A model generated the notes under the pieces. It did not search any database. It saw nothing but the letters and a program-made list of their open reading frames with translations, and was not told where the DNA came from. 64,000 nt of DNA, taken from the NCBI RefSeq assembly GCF_003047295.1, contig NZ_PZYZ01000008.1, positions 179,894 to 243,893 on the forward strand, written 5' to 3'. Origin of the DNA: Nocardioides sediminis. GTDB lineage: Bacteria; Actinomycetota; Actinomycetes; Propionibacteriales; Nocardioidaceae. This document shows, in pieces, positions 7,556-16,738 of the stretch. The position numbers were made by a program, and so were the translations under genes. Each line of letters opens with the position of its first letter. Within the stretch, counting starts at the first letter, position 1.

Positions 7556-8721
7556 GCCGTCTCCTCCTCGAACCTCACCTGCAGCACACCGTCCTGCACG
7601 CGGGCGCCGGCGACCCGGTGCCGGGCCAGTCCCGGCGGCAGGGTCAGGAGCCGACGATACGACCCGACCGAGACGACCAGCTCGTCGCCGTGTCGGGCGA
7701 GGTCGACCTCGTCGCGCGTCACGTGCGGCAGGGTCAGTCCGAGGAGCGGACCGGTGGACGTGCGACTGACCGAGAACGGCCCCTTGCCGGACGGTACGGC
7801 GAGCGGGTCGCTCTCGTCGTACACCTCGGCTGCGAGGCTGCGCAGGGCGTCGACCCCGACGGGCTCGACGCCCCTGTAGAGCGAGCGCCACAGCGGCATC
7901 CCTGCGAAGGACTCGGCCACCTCGTCGAGTACGGCTGCCTGGGCGCGGACCCACCCGGCACGCCACTCGTCGGCGTCAGCATCGGGGAAGATCCGGTTGA
8001 CGACGACGCCGTCCACCCGGTAGCCGAAGAGCGACAGCATCGTCAGCGACCGGCGCGCTTCCGCGAGCACGACCGACTCGGGGGTGAGCACCACCCGGAC
8101 GCTCGACTCCGGGCCGGTGAGCAACGCGTGCACCTCGTCGAGCTCGTCGTGGAGCCGCTGGAGCGCGTCGAAGATGGTGTCCCGGGGCATCGGGGCCCCG
8201 GCCGCGCGGGTCAGGACCGGTCGCAGCGCCTTGACGATGCGGCGCTGGACGGGGAAGACCCGCTCCATGTACCAGCCCAGCGCTTCCGGCAGCGCCAGCA
8301 GCCGCAGCGTCTCGGCAGTCGGTGCGCAGTCGACGACGATGACGTCCCACTCCCCCGACAGCGCGTGCAGTCGCAGCTCGAGCAGGGCGAGGACCTCCTC
8401 GGCGCCAGGGATGACGGCTAGCTCCTCGGCGGCCACCGGGTCGACGCCGGCGACGTCGAGGACGCTGAGGAGGTAGCCCTGGATCTCCGCCCACGACTGC
8501 TCGAAGCGCAGCTGCGCATCGACCTGCTGCACGTGGAGGCCGGGGGCGACCTGCGTCGGCTCGGCGCCGATCCGGACCCCGAAGGCGTCGGCGAGCGAGT
8601 GGGCCGCGTCGGTGGACAGCACGAGGGTCCGCTGGCCGGTTGCGGCGGCGAGGGCCGCCGTACCGGCCGCGACCGTGGACTTGCCGACGCCGCCCTTGCC
8701 GGTGAAGAGGAGGATGCGCAC
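7552..8721 (-). CDS. ArsA-family ATPase (GET3/ArsA-like)
   Basis: A 389-residue single-unit ATPase. The deviant P-loop GKGGVGKST is at residues 8-16. The A' segment STDAAHSLADAFG and the switch DCAPTAETLRLL follow. Residues from about 310 onward (LLGLTLPHVTRDEVDL onward) look like the HSP20-like domain often fused to actinobacterial ArsA proteins. No arsenite metal-binding Cys trio is obvious, so a role in tail-anchored protein handling or another chaperone-like task is as likely as arsenite export. It corresponds to Rv2184c. Its stop overlaps the start of the following hypothetical gene. Confidence 0.87.
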   Translation of the reverse strand: MRILLFTGKGGVGKSTVAAGTAALAAATGQRTLVLSTDAAHSLADAFGVRIGAEPTQVAPGLHVQQVDAQLRFEQSWAEIQGYLLSVLDVAGVDPVAAEELAVIPGAEEVLALLELRLHALSGEWDVIVVDCAPTAETLRLLALPEALGWYMERVFPVQRRIVKALRPVLTRAAGAPMPRDTIFDALQRLHDELDEVHALLTGPESSVRVVLTPESVVLAEARRSLTMLSLFGYRVDGVVVNRIFPDADADEWRAGWVRAQAAVLDEVAESFAGMPLWRSLYRGVEPVGVDALRSLAAEVYDESDPLAVPSGKGPFSVSRTSTGPLLGLTLPHVTRDEVDLARHGDELVVSVGSYRRLLTLPPGLARHRVAGARVQDGVLQVRFEEETA

Positions 8722-8747
8722 CGTGGTGGTTCGAGGCGGAGGCGCGC

Positions 8748-9191
8748 TCAGCGCGTCTCGACGCGCTTCTTCAGCCCCTTGAGGGCCGTGTCGATGAGGA
8801 TCTTCTCGCCCTTGCGCTTCAGCATGCCGATCAGCGGGATCGACACGTCCAGCGCGAGGCGGTAGGTCACCTCGGTCGAGCCGTTGCCGAGGTCGCGGAG
8901 CTCGTAGGCGCCGTCGAGCGCCTTGAGCATCTTGCCCTCGACCAGGGTCCAGGTGACCTCGCGGTCGCCGTCCCAGTCGTAGGCGAGGGTGTACTCGTCC
9001 TTGATCGGCGAGACGTCGAGCTCGAAGTAGACCTGCTCGGCCCGGTCACCGCCGAGCGGGTCGGGCTCGACCACGCTCGCGGTCCTCACGCCCTTGGCCC
9101 ACGACGGGTAGGACTCGAAGTCGGCGATCACCGCCATCACGTTCGCCGGAGGGGCATCGACGACGATCGACGAAGTGGTCTGCTCGGCCAT
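8748..9191 (-). CDS. SRPBCC (START-like) family protein
   Basis: A 147-residue polyketide cyclase/dehydrase-like protein covering one complete helix-grip domain: an N-terminal strand (SSIVVDAPPANVMAVIADFESYPSW), central strands with an acidic-rich linker, and a C-terminal helix (GEKILIDTALKGLKKRVE). Such domains bind lipids or other hydrophobic ligands. The ligand here is unknown. It matches Rv2185c by position. It is the first gene of the four-gene operon leading to glucokinase, 26 bp before the ArsA-like gene. Confidence 0.87.
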   Translation of the reverse strand: MAEQTTSSIVVDAPPANVMAVIADFESYPSWAKGVRTASVVEPDPLGGDRAEQVYFELDVSPIKDEYTLAYDWDGDREVTWTLVEGKMLKALDGAYELRDLGNGSTEVTYRLALDVSIPLIGMLKRKGEKILIDTALKGLKKRVETR

Positions 9192-9197
9192 GCCGCG

Positions 9198-9203
9198 ACC
9201 CTA
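9198..9203 (-). promoter_or_regulatory. Leaderless -10 box for the SRPBCC-ArsA-glucokinase operon
   Basis: TAGGGT, 6 nt upstream of the ATG at 9191, in the divergent spacer with the acyl-CoA ligase gene. No ribosome-binding site is present at this ATG. Confidence 0.6.
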
Positions 9204-9254
9204 TCGGATCGGCGCTCCGCCGGGACCGCGCCGACCCGTCCCGAGGGCCAGCGA

Positions 9255-9260
9255 TAACCT
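9255..9260 (+). promoter_or_regulatory. -10 box of the fadD15-like gene
   Basis: TAACCT lies about 30 nt before the GTG at 9291. A strong GAGGAGG at 9279-9285 with a 5-nt spacer shows that this gene, unlike its neighbour, has a conventional leader. Confidence 0.5.
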
Positions 9261-9290
9261 GCCCGCACGACCGCGCTTGAGGAGGCCGAC

Positions 9291-11087
9291 GTGCGTGAGT
9301 TCTCCACGCCCCTGAACACCGAGATCCCCGCCACGGGCAACCTGACCGACGACGTCGTCGCCAACGCCCGCGAGGCCGGCGACACCGTGGTGTTCAGCCG
9401 CAAGGTCGACGACGTGTGGACCGACGTCACGGCTGCGGAGTTCCTCACCGAGGTCAGCGCCGTGGCCAAGGGCCTGATGGCCGCCGGCATCGAGTCAGGT
9501 GACCGGGTCGCGCTCATCTCCAAGACCCGCTACGAGTGGACGCTGTTCGACTACGCCATCTGGTTCGCGGGTGCGGTGACGGTTCCGGTTTACGAGACCT
9601 CCTCGGCCGAGCAGGTCCGCTGGATCCTGGCCGACTCGGGCGCGCGAGCGGTCGTCGCCGAGGGCAAGGAGCACCTCGCCCGGATCGCCGAAGCGCGGCA
9701 GGCCGGCGCGGGCGACGACCTCAACCACGTCTGGTCGATCAACGACAACGCCGTGGACGTGCTGCGACGTCTGGGGCAGGACATCTCCGACAAAGCCCTC
9801 GAGGAGCGGCGCACGTCGGCCACCCCCCTCGACCTGGCCACCCTGATCTACACCAGCGGTACGACCGGCCGCCCCAAGGGCTGCATGCTCACCCACGGCA
9901 ACTTCATGTTCGAGCTCGGTGTCGCGGTCGAGGAGCTCGACCGGCTGTTCGAGACCGAGGGCGCCTCGACCCTGCTGTTCCTCCCGCTCGCGCACGTCTT
10001 CGCGCGGATCATCCAGGTCGGCGCGATCAAGAAGCGGGTCCGCCTCGGCCACAGCGCGGACATCAAGAACCTGCTGGCCGATCTCGACGTCTTCCAGCCG
10101 ACGTTCATCCTGGCCGTCCCGCGGGTCTTCGAGAAGGTGTTCAACACCGCCTCCCAGCGCGCCACCGCCGACGGTCGCGGCCGGATCTTCGACCACGCAG
10201 CGGAGACCGCCATCGCGTGGTCGCGCGCGCAGGACGCCGGCCGGGTGCCGTTGCGCGTCAAGGCCCAGCACGCCCTCTTCGACCGGCTCGTCTACGGCAA
10301 GCTGCGCACCGCCCTCGGCGGTCACTGCCAGTACGCCGTCTCCGGCGGCGCCCCGCTCGGCGACCGGCTAGGCCACTTCTACCGCGGCATCGGGGTGACC
10401 GTCCTCGAGGGTTACGGCCTGACCGAGACGACCGCGGCCGTCACCGTCAACCTGCCGGACGCGCAGAAGGTCGGCACCGTCGGTCGTCCCATCCCGGGCA
10501 CGTCGGTGCGGGTGGCCGACGACGGCGAGCTGCTCTTCCGCGGCGGGCAGGTCTTCGCGGGCTACTGGCACAACGAGGAGGCCACCGCCGAGGCGCTCAC
10601 CCGCGACGGCTGGTTCCACACCGGCGACGTCGGCGAGGTCGACGACGAGGGCTTCGTGCGCATCACCGGGCGCAAGAAGGAGATCCTGGTGACGGCCGGC
10701 GGCAAGAACGTCGCGCCCGCGGTCCTGGAGGACCGACTCCGAGCGCACCTCCTCATCGACCAGTGCATGGTCGTCGGCGACGGCCAGCCGTTCATCGCCG
10801 CCCTCGTCACCATCGACCGGGAGTCCTTCCCCGCCTGGGCCGAGACCCACGGCAAGTCCGGCAGCCTCGAGCAGCTCGTCGACGACCCCGACCTCAACGC
10901 GGCGATCGAGGCGGCGGTCGAGGACGCCAACAAGGCGGTCTCCAAGGCCGAGGCCATCCGCAAGTTCACGATCCTCACGGATGAGTGGACCGAGGAGGGC
11001 GGGCACCTGACCCCGAGCCTCAAGCTCAAGCGCAACGTCGTGATGAGGGAGTTCCGCGAGGACGTCGAAGCCCTCTACCTCTCCTGA
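9291..11087 (+). CDS. Long-chain acyl-CoA synthetase (FadD15-like)
   Basis: A 598-residue adenylate-forming enzyme predicted to activate long-chain fatty acids with ATP and CoA. It contains the AMP-binding loop YTSGTTGRPKGC, the YGLTETTAAV motif, HTGDVGEVDDEGFVRITGR, and the C-terminal catalytic-lysine region (KKEILVTAGGKNVAP). The length is normal for the FadD15/eukaryotic-type long-chain subfamily. Position and orientation match Rv2187. The GTG start has an excellent GAGGAGG ribosome-binding site. It is monocistronic, followed by a 252-bp spacer before the tad operon. Confidence 0.93.
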   Translation: MREFSTPLNTEIPATGNLTDDVVANAREAGDTVVFSRKVDDVWTDVTAAEFLTEVSAVAKGLMAAGIESGDRVALISKTRYEWTLFDYAIWFAGAVTVPVYETSSAEQVRWILADSGARAVVAEGKEHLARIAEARQAGAGDDLNHVWSINDNAVDVLRRLGQDISDKALEERRTSATPLDLATLIYTSGTTGRPKGCMLTHGNFMFELGVAVEELDRLFETEGASTLLFLPLAHVFARIIQVGAIKKRVRLGHSADIKNLLADLDVFQPTFILAVPRVFEKVFNTASQRATADGRGRIFDHAAETAIAWSRAQDAGRVPLRVKAQHALFDRLVYGKLRTALGGHCQYAVSGGAPLGDRLGHFYRGIGVTVLEGYGLTETTAAVTVNLPDAQKVGTVGRPIPGTSVRVADDGELLFRGGQVFAGYWHNEEATAEALTRDGWFHTGDVGEVDDEGFVRITGRKKEILVTAGGKNVAPAVLEDRLRAHLLIDQCMVVGDGQPFIAALVTIDRESFPAWAETHGKSGSLEQLVDDPDLNAAIEAAVEDANKAVSKAEAIRKFTILTDEWTEEGGHLTPSLKLKRNVVMREFREDVEALYLS

Positions 11088-11240
11088 GACGGGTCCTCCA
11101 TACAGCTGCTCCATACCACGTGCATGGATCAGATTCGCAGGGACTACTCGACACGGCCACGGAGTAGTCACATCGGGTGGTGTCCGGGCCACCTCTGGGC
11201 GGTTTGTTCGGTTTAGCCCACGCCCCGGTCGCCCTGTGCC

Positions 11241-11246
11241 TAGATT
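11241..11246 (+). promoter_or_regulatory. Possible -10 box of the tad operon
   Basis: TAGATT about 94 nt upstream of the cpaB ATG in the 252-bp spacer. An AAGGA ribosome-binding site precedes the ATG at 11340. The rest of the spacer holds only weak dyads, such as GGTGG/CCACC near 11177-11194. Confidence 0.35.
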
Positions 11247-11339
11247 CGCGCATCGGGACGGGATCTGGGCCTTTCCCACAGGGCACCACACCTGAGCACT
11301 CCCAGAACTCCCGGTCACTGCTCTGCGAAGGATCGCCTC

Positions 11340-12113
11340 ATGGCCCGTCGTTCACTGCTCCTCATCGTCGCCGTCCTCATCGCCCTGGTCGGCACCTCGC
11401 TCATTGTCCTCTACGTCCAGGGCATCGACGCCCGGGCGACGGCGGACCAGGAGCTCGTCGAGGTGCTCCAGGCCACCGACGTCATCGACGCCGGCGAGGA
11501 CGTCGCTGCAGCCCAGGAAGCAGGCAAGTTCGCGAAGACCGAGGTCCGCCGCGCGGACCTCGTCGAGGGCGCCCTCTCCTCCACGAGCTCCATCTCCGAC
11601 CTGGTGGCGATCGGCACGATCTACCCCGGCGAGCAGATCCTGGCCAAGAAGTTCGGCAACCTCGGCGACGCCGGCACCCTCGTCATCCCCGACGACAAGC
11701 TGGCCGTCTCGGTCGAGCTGACCGACCCCGAGCGGGTGGCCGGCTTCGTCAACCCGGGGTCCGAGGTGGCGATCTTCGTCTCCGCCGACCCGGTGCTCTA
11801 CAGGCCGGACGGTAAGGAGCAGAAGCTCCCGCAGTACACGGGGCTCCTCCTGCCCAAGGTGGAGGTCGTGGGGGTCGGCACCACCAGCATCGCCGCCAAG
11901 ACGACCAAGAGCGAGGACGGCGAAGAGACCGAGCAGGTCGCGCGCACCATTCTCACCGTCGCCGTGGACCAGAAGCAGGCGGAGAAGCTCATCTTCGCCT
12001 CGCGCAACGGCGACATCTCGTTCGCCCTCCTCAATGGCGACTCGCAGGTGGCCGACGGCGCCGGCGTTCGGGCCGCCGACATCATGCCCGGAGCCTTCAA
12101 GGGCATCCAGTGA
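11340..12113 (+). CDS. cpaB: Flp pilus assembly protein CpaB/RcpC
   Basis: A 257-residue RcpC/CpaB family protein. Residues 1-27 form one signal-anchor helix. A SAF-like domain follows (about 40-100, with ATDVIDAGEDV and YPGEQILAKKF), and then the RcpC domain (VIPDDKLAVSVELTDPERVAGFVNPGSEV). In Tad systems this protein sits in the periplasmic or outer part of the assembly machine. In this monoderm-type lineage it would face the cell wall. It is the first gene of a tightly packed operon and overlaps the next start (GTGA). Confidence 0.87.
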   Translation: MARRSLLLIVAVLIALVGTSLIVLYVQGIDARATADQELVEVLQATDVIDAGEDVAAAQEAGKFAKTEVRRADLVEGALSSTSSISDLVAIGTIYPGEQILAKKFGNLGDAGTLVIPDDKLAVSVELTDPERVAGFVNPGSEVAIFVSADPVLYRPDGKEQKLPQYTGLLLPKVEVVGVGTTSIAAKTTKSEDGEETEQVARTILTVAVDQKQAEKLIFASRNGDISFALLNGDSQVADGAGVRAADIMPGAFKGIQ

Positions 12114-13330
12114 CCACCATCCTGGAGCCCGACGTCGGGCAGCTGGGCATCATGAACGCGATGCTGCACGGCTCCACGGCCACGACCAGCATGGACGAGC
12201 TGAAGTCCCACCTCGACAGCAGCCCGCACGAGTTCGCGGTCGTGCTCGGTCCCTCCGTCCCCATCGAAGAGGCGACGCAGTTCGCCCAAGGAGCCCGGAG
12301 CAGCCGGCCCGACCTCGGTGTCATCCTCCTGCGCCATGGTGTGGACAGCGAAACGCTCTCCGTCGCGCTGCGCAGCGGGATGCGGGAGGTCGTCGAGGCC
12401 CGTGACCTCGCCGGTCTGACGACGGCCGTCCACCGGGCCCGCAGCGTGGCCAAGGAGATCTCGCAGACGCTCGAGGACGAGGCCCGGGCGGCCGCCGAGG
12501 CCGCCAAGGCCGAGGTCGCGGCGGCGCAAGCCGCCGCGCAAGCCGCTGCCGATGCTCCGCAGGGCAAGGTGATCACCGTCTTCTCCACCAAGGGCGGAGT
12601 CGGCAAGAGTCTCGTGGCCACCAACCTCGGCGTCGCACTGAGCGACCTCGGCCACCGCGTCTGCCTGGTCGACCTCGACGTCAACAGCGGCGACGTGGCG
12701 ATCATGCTCCAGCTCAGCCCCACCCGCACCATCAACGACCTCGTCGCCTTCGGCGGCCAGATCGATGCGGAGGCCCTGTCCACCATCCTGACGAAGGCCT
12801 CGGAGCGGCTGTCGCTGATGGCCGCACCCGTCCGGCTCGACTCGCCGGACCACGCCGCCGCCACCGATGTCGGCCTCATGATCGAGACCCTCAAGGGGAT
12901 GTTCGACTTCGTCGTGGTGGACACCTCCGGGGTCTTCGACGACAACGCCCTCACCGCGCTAGACCGGACCGACTCCATCGTCCTGGTCGGCACGTTGGAC
13001 ATCCCGGCCCTCAAGGCACTTAAGCTGGCGACCGGGACACTGGACCTGCTCAACTTCGGCCGGGGCAGCTGGAAGTTCGTGCTCAACCGGGCCGACGGCA
13101 AGGTCGGCCTGACCGTGGGCGAGTTCGAGTCCACCCTCGGTCTCAAGGCCGACGCGACCCTGGTGTCGAGCCGCGAGGTGCTCGCCGCCGTCAACCGCGG
13201 CGAGGCGCTTGTCAAGGCCTACCCCGGTCACCCCAACAGCAAGGCCATCGTCGACTTCGCCACCACGTTCGCTCCAGCCGAATCTGCATCGGGCCGCAAA
13301 GGCGCCCGACGTCGCCTGAGGAGGGCATGA
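12110..13330 (+). CDS. cpaE: CpaE-like pilus localisation ATPase
   Basis: A 406-residue protein. Residues 1-120 resemble an atypical receiver domain without a convincing phosphoacceptor pocket. Residues 120-160 are an Ala- and Glu-rich helical linker. Residues 160-400 form a MinD/ParA-type ATPase with the deviant P-loop STKGGVGKS, a DLDVNSGDVAIML switch I region and a VVDTSG switch II strand. CpaE homologues position the pilus assembly machine. It starts at the GTG overlapping the cpaB stop and ends one base before the cpaF ATG. Confidence 0.87.
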   Translation: MTTILEPDVGQLGIMNAMLHGSTATTSMDELKSHLDSSPHEFAVVLGPSVPIEEATQFAQGARSSRPDLGVILLRHGVDSETLSVALRSGMREVVEARDLAGLTTAVHRARSVAKEISQTLEDEARAAAEAAKAEVAAAQAAAQAAADAPQGKVITVFSTKGGVGKSLVATNLGVALSDLGHRVCLVDLDVNSGDVAIMLQLSPTRTINDLVAFGGQIDAEALSTILTKASERLSLMAAPVRLDSPDHAAATDVGLMIETLKGMFDFVVVDTSGVFDDNALTALDRTDSIVLVGTLDIPALKALKLATGTLDLLNFGRGSWKFVLNRADGKVGLTVGEFESTLGLKADATLVSSREVLAAVNRGEALVKAYPGHPNSKAIVDFATTFAPAESASGRKGARRRLRRA

Positions 13331-13331
13331 C

Positions 13332-14825
13332 ATGAGTCTCGCCGACCGTCTCGCAGCTGTGCAGCGATCCCGCGTCGGAGGCCTCGAGGACCTGCCCTCG
13401 GCCCCGTCCAACACCCCCGCTATTCCGGAAGCTCCGGGGGCCTCCGAGTCGCCGGAGACTCCGAAGAGCCCCGCGGGTGGGGGTCCGGGCGGCACCTCCC
13501 TGACCGCTCGCACCTCCGCAGGGACCGGCAAGCGGGTCGCGGGCCGCGACCCGTTCGGTGACGTGAAGCGCATCGTCCACGCACGACTCGTGGAGACGCT
13601 GGGCCCCAAGCTCTACGACGCCCACATGACCCAGTCCGAGCTCGAGCAGCAGGTGCACTTCGCCCTGCAGACCGCGTTGGCCGAGACCGACCAGCCGATG
13701 TCGAGTGCCGACCGAGCCCGCGTCTCGCAGGAGATCGCCGACGACATCCTGGGTTACGGCCCGCTGGAGCCACTCCTGCGCGACCCGGAGCTGTCCGAGG
13801 TCATGGTCAACGCCTTCGACAGCATCTACATCGAGCAGAGCGGCAAGCTGGTCAAGACCGATGCGGCGTTCGCCGACGAGGCGCACCTGAGGCGCACGAT
13901 CGACAAGATCGTGAGCAAGATCGGCCGTCGCGTCGACGAGACGAGCCCGATGGTGGATGCGCGGCTCCCCGACGGCAGCCGCGTCAACGCGATCATCCCG
14001 CCGCTCGCACTGGACGGCTCCAAGCTCACCATCCGCAAGTTCTCCGAGGATCCCTACACCGTCGAAGACCTGATCGGCTTCAACACCCTCACCCGTCCGT
14101 CGGCCAACCTGCTCGAGGCGTGCGTCCGGGGACGACTCAACATCCTGGTCTCCGGCGGCACCGGTGCCGGCAAGACGACGACCCTCAACGTGCTGTCGTC
14201 GTTCATCCCCCACGACGAGCGCATCGTGACCATCGAGGACGCCGCGGAGCTCCGGCTGCACCAGGATCACGTCCTCCGGCTCGAGTCGCGTCCCGCCAAC
14301 ATCGAGGGCAAGGGCGCCGTCACGATCCGCGACCTCGTCAAGAACTCGCTGCGCATGCGGCCCGACCGGATCGTCGTCGGCGAGATCCGTGACGCCGCCG
14401 CGCTTGACATGCTCCAGGCGATGAACACGGGCCACGACGGGTCCATCTCGACCCTGCACGCCAACACGCCGCGCGACGCCCTGGCTCGCCTCGAGACCAT
14501 GGTGCTGATGGCGGGCATGGACCTGCCCGTTCGCGCCATCCGCGAGCAGGTGTCGAGCGCCGTCGACCTGATCATCCAGCAGACCCGTCTCAAGGACGGT
14601 ACCCGCCGGATCACCGCGATCACCGAGATCGTCGGCATGGAGGGCGACATCATCACCACGCAGGATGTCTTCCTCTTCGACTACGCCGCGGGGATGGACG
14701 AGAACGGCAAGTTCAAGGGCGGGCTCAAGTCGATGGGACTGCGGCCACGCTTCCTCGAGCGTCTCAACGACCACGGCGTCCACGTCGACCCTGCGATCTT
14801 CGCCACCGGAGGCTCGCTGCGATGA
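13332..14825 (+). CDS. cpaF: CpaF/TadA pilus assembly ATPase
   Basis: A 497-residue secretion ATPase that powers Tad pilus extension and possibly retraction. The first 75 residues are Pro- and Ser-rich and disordered. The N-terminal CpaF domain follows (VMVNAFDSIYIEQSGKL), then the ATPase core: P-loop GGTGAGKTT, acidic boxes (TIEDAAELRL, MRPDRIVVGEIRD) and HDGSISTLHANT. The length is normal for actinobacterial CpaF. The stop overlaps the ATG of the next gene (ATGA). Confidence 0.94.
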   Translation: MSLADRLAAVQRSRVGGLEDLPSAPSNTPAIPEAPGASESPETPKSPAGGGPGGTSLTARTSAGTGKRVAGRDPFGDVKRIVHARLVETLGPKLYDAHMTQSELEQQVHFALQTALAETDQPMSSADRARVSQEIADDILGYGPLEPLLRDPELSEVMVNAFDSIYIEQSGKLVKTDAAFADEAHLRRTIDKIVSKIGRRVDETSPMVDARLPDGSRVNAIIPPLALDGSKLTIRKFSEDPYTVEDLIGFNTLTRPSANLLEACVRGRLNILVSGGTGAGKTTTLNVLSSFIPHDERIVTIEDAAELRLHQDHVLRLESRPANIEGKGAVTIRDLVKNSLRMRPDRIVVGEIRDAAALDMLQAMNTGHDGSISTLHANTPRDALARLETMVLMAGMDLPVRAIREQVSSAVDLIIQQTRLKDGTRRITAITEIVGMEGDIITTQDVFLFDYAAGMDENGKFKGGLKSMGLRPRFLERLNDHGVHVDPAIFATGGSLR

Positions 14826-16738
14826 AGGCCTACCACTCCGCGCGACGGCGCGCCCGGGTCGTCGCGGCCGGTCTCGTCGTCTGTGCCGCTCTCGTGTCGA
14901 GCGGTTCGCCGGCGCACGCCGCCGACGAGATCAGCATCGACCACGTGGAGAGCGCCGATGGCAGCGTGTCGGTGGTCCTCTCGGTGGACGGCATCCCGAA
15001 CAGCGGGACCGTTGATCCTGAGCGGGTGTCCGTCGAGGTCGACGGCAGGGACGTCGACGCCGAGGTCACGTCGGCCGACAGCGGCCGGGTCGAGCGGACG
15101 AGCGTCATCGTCCTGGACGCCAGCCTCAGCATGGGCAAGGACGGCAAGTTCGACGCGGCCACCCAGGCGTTCCGGACCTACCTGGACACCGCCCCCGACG
15201 ACGTGTCCATCGGCCTCGTGACCTTCGCGCAGAACGTCGTCCAGATCATCGATCCCACCACCGACCACGAGTCGCTGGCAACGGCCCTCGACGCAGTCGA
15301 GCTTCGACGCGGTACCAGCGTCTACGATGCTGTTCGAGCAGGCGTGAAGCTGGTCGGGGACGAGGGATCACGGTCCCTGCTGGTCCTCTCCGACGGTGCG
15401 GACACCAGCAGCGACACCACTCTCAACGTGGCCATCAACGACGCTCTCCAGGACGGCGTGATCGTCGACACCGTTTCGCTCGGGACGGCTCGGGAGGCAG
15501 CGGTTCTCGGGCGTCTGTCCGAGGACACGGGCGGTACGGTCATCCCGGCCGACCCCGCCGCACTCTCCTCGGTCTTCACCGCTCAGGCCGACGCCCTGAG
15601 CCGGCAGCTGCTCCTGACGTTCCCGTCCCCTGCCGACGTCACGGGCGAGGCGACCATCACCGTCAACGCACAGGGCGACGATGCGTCGTACGTCGACTCC
15701 GCGTTTGTCACCTTGGAGTCCGGCGGCACGTCCCTCCCGCAGGTCGTGGACCACGGCACCGCTCTGGTGAGCAGGCCGATGATGCTCGCCGGAGCGCTCT
15801 CCCTCTTCTTGGGCCTTCTCGGCCTGCTGGTCACCGTACTGTCGCGGCCCGGCCGAAAGTCGGCGGCAGAGCGGCGCCTCGACGCCTACTTCGACAGCGC
15901 CCCCGGCGGCGGCGGAACCCGGCGCGCAGCCAGGTCCGGCTCGACGGACCTCAAGGAGTCAGCGGTCGCGATCACGTCCAAGGTGGTCAACGAGGACTTG
16001 GAGACCAGGATCTCCCAGCGCTTGAACGGGGCCGGCTCGGCACTCACGGCCTCGGAGTGGATCCTGCTGCACGCGGCGATTGCCGTTGGTTCCACAGCGG
16101 TGGGTTTCGTCATGAGCGGGCCACCGATGGCTGTCATGCTGCTTCTCCTCGGAGCGCTGTTGCCCTGGTTGTACCTGAAGTGGCGGCACCGGCGTCGTCT
16201 CAATGCGTTCAATGCACAGCTCGCACAGACCTTGGGTCTCATGGCGGGTGGTCTCCAGGCGGGTCTGTCCCTCCCCCAGGCAGTCGACAGCGTTGTGCGT
16301 GAAGGACACGAGCCGATGGCCGGTGAGCTGCGCCGTGCCCTCGTCGAGCAGCGACTGGGGATCGATATCACGGATGCCCTCGAGGGAGTGGGGCACCGGA
16401 TGGACAGCGAAGACTTCGGTTGGGTCGTCATGGCGATACGAATCCAGCGTGAGGTCGGCGGCAACCTAGCTGAGATCCTCAACACCGTGGCCGAGACGCT
16501 GCGCGAACGTGAGTACCTGCGTCGCCAGGTGAAGGCGCTCAGCGCCGAAGGTCGTCTCTCCGGCTACATCCTCACAGGTCTTCCACCACTGATCCTGTTG
16601 TACATGTACTTCGTCAACCGCGATTACGTCCGGGTCCTCTACACCACCGTGCTCGGATACATACTTCTCGCGGCGGCCTGTGTTCTTCTCGCGATCGGCG
16701 GCTTCGCGATGTCCCGACTGGCGAAGGTGAAGGTGTGA
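14822..16738 (+). CDS. vWA domain fused to a TadB-like type II/IV secretion F protein
   Basis: A 638-residue fusion. Residues 1-36 form a signal peptide ending SPAHAAD. Residues 85-270 form a von Willebrand factor A domain with the MIDAS motif DASLS and downstream TFAQN and SDGAD acidic loops. A transmembrane helix follows at about 318-340. The C-terminal part from about 400 is a TadB/GSPII_F domain with paired helices, QAGLSLPQAVDSVV and FGWVVMAIRIQREVGGNLAEIL. The extracytoplasmic metal-binding adhesion-type domain is thus tied to the inner-membrane platform of the pilus. Stand-alone TadB proteins are usually about 300 residues. It overlaps cpaF and tadC. Confidence 0.86.
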   Translation: MKAYHSARRRARVVAAGLVVCAALVSSGSPAHAADEISIDHVESADGSVSVVLSVDGIPNSGTVDPERVSVEVDGRDVDAEVTSADSGRVERTSVIVLDASLSMGKDGKFDAATQAFRTYLDTAPDDVSIGLVTFAQNVVQIIDPTTDHESLATALDAVELRRGTSVYDAVRAGVKLVGDEGSRSLLVLSDGADTSSDTTLNVAINDALQDGVIVDTVSLGTAREAAVLGRLSEDTGGTVIPADPAALSSVFTAQADALSRQLLLTFPSPADVTGEATITVNAQGDDASYVDSAFVTLESGGTSLPQVVDHGTALVSRPMMLAGALSLFLGLLGLLVTVLSRPGRKSAAERRLDAYFDSAPGGGGTRRAARSGSTDLKESAVAITSKVVNEDLETRISQRLNGAGSALTASEWILLHAAIAVGSTAVGFVMSGPPMAVMLLLLGALLPWLYLKWRHRRRLNAFNAQLAQTLGLMAGGLQAGLSLPQAVDSVVREGHEPMAGELRRALVEQRLGIDITDALEGVGHRMDSEDFGWVVMAIRIQREVGGNLAEILNTVAETLREREYLRRQVKALSAEGRLSGYILTGLPPLILLYMYFVNRDYVRVLYTTVLGYILLAAACVLLAIGGFAMSRLAKVKV

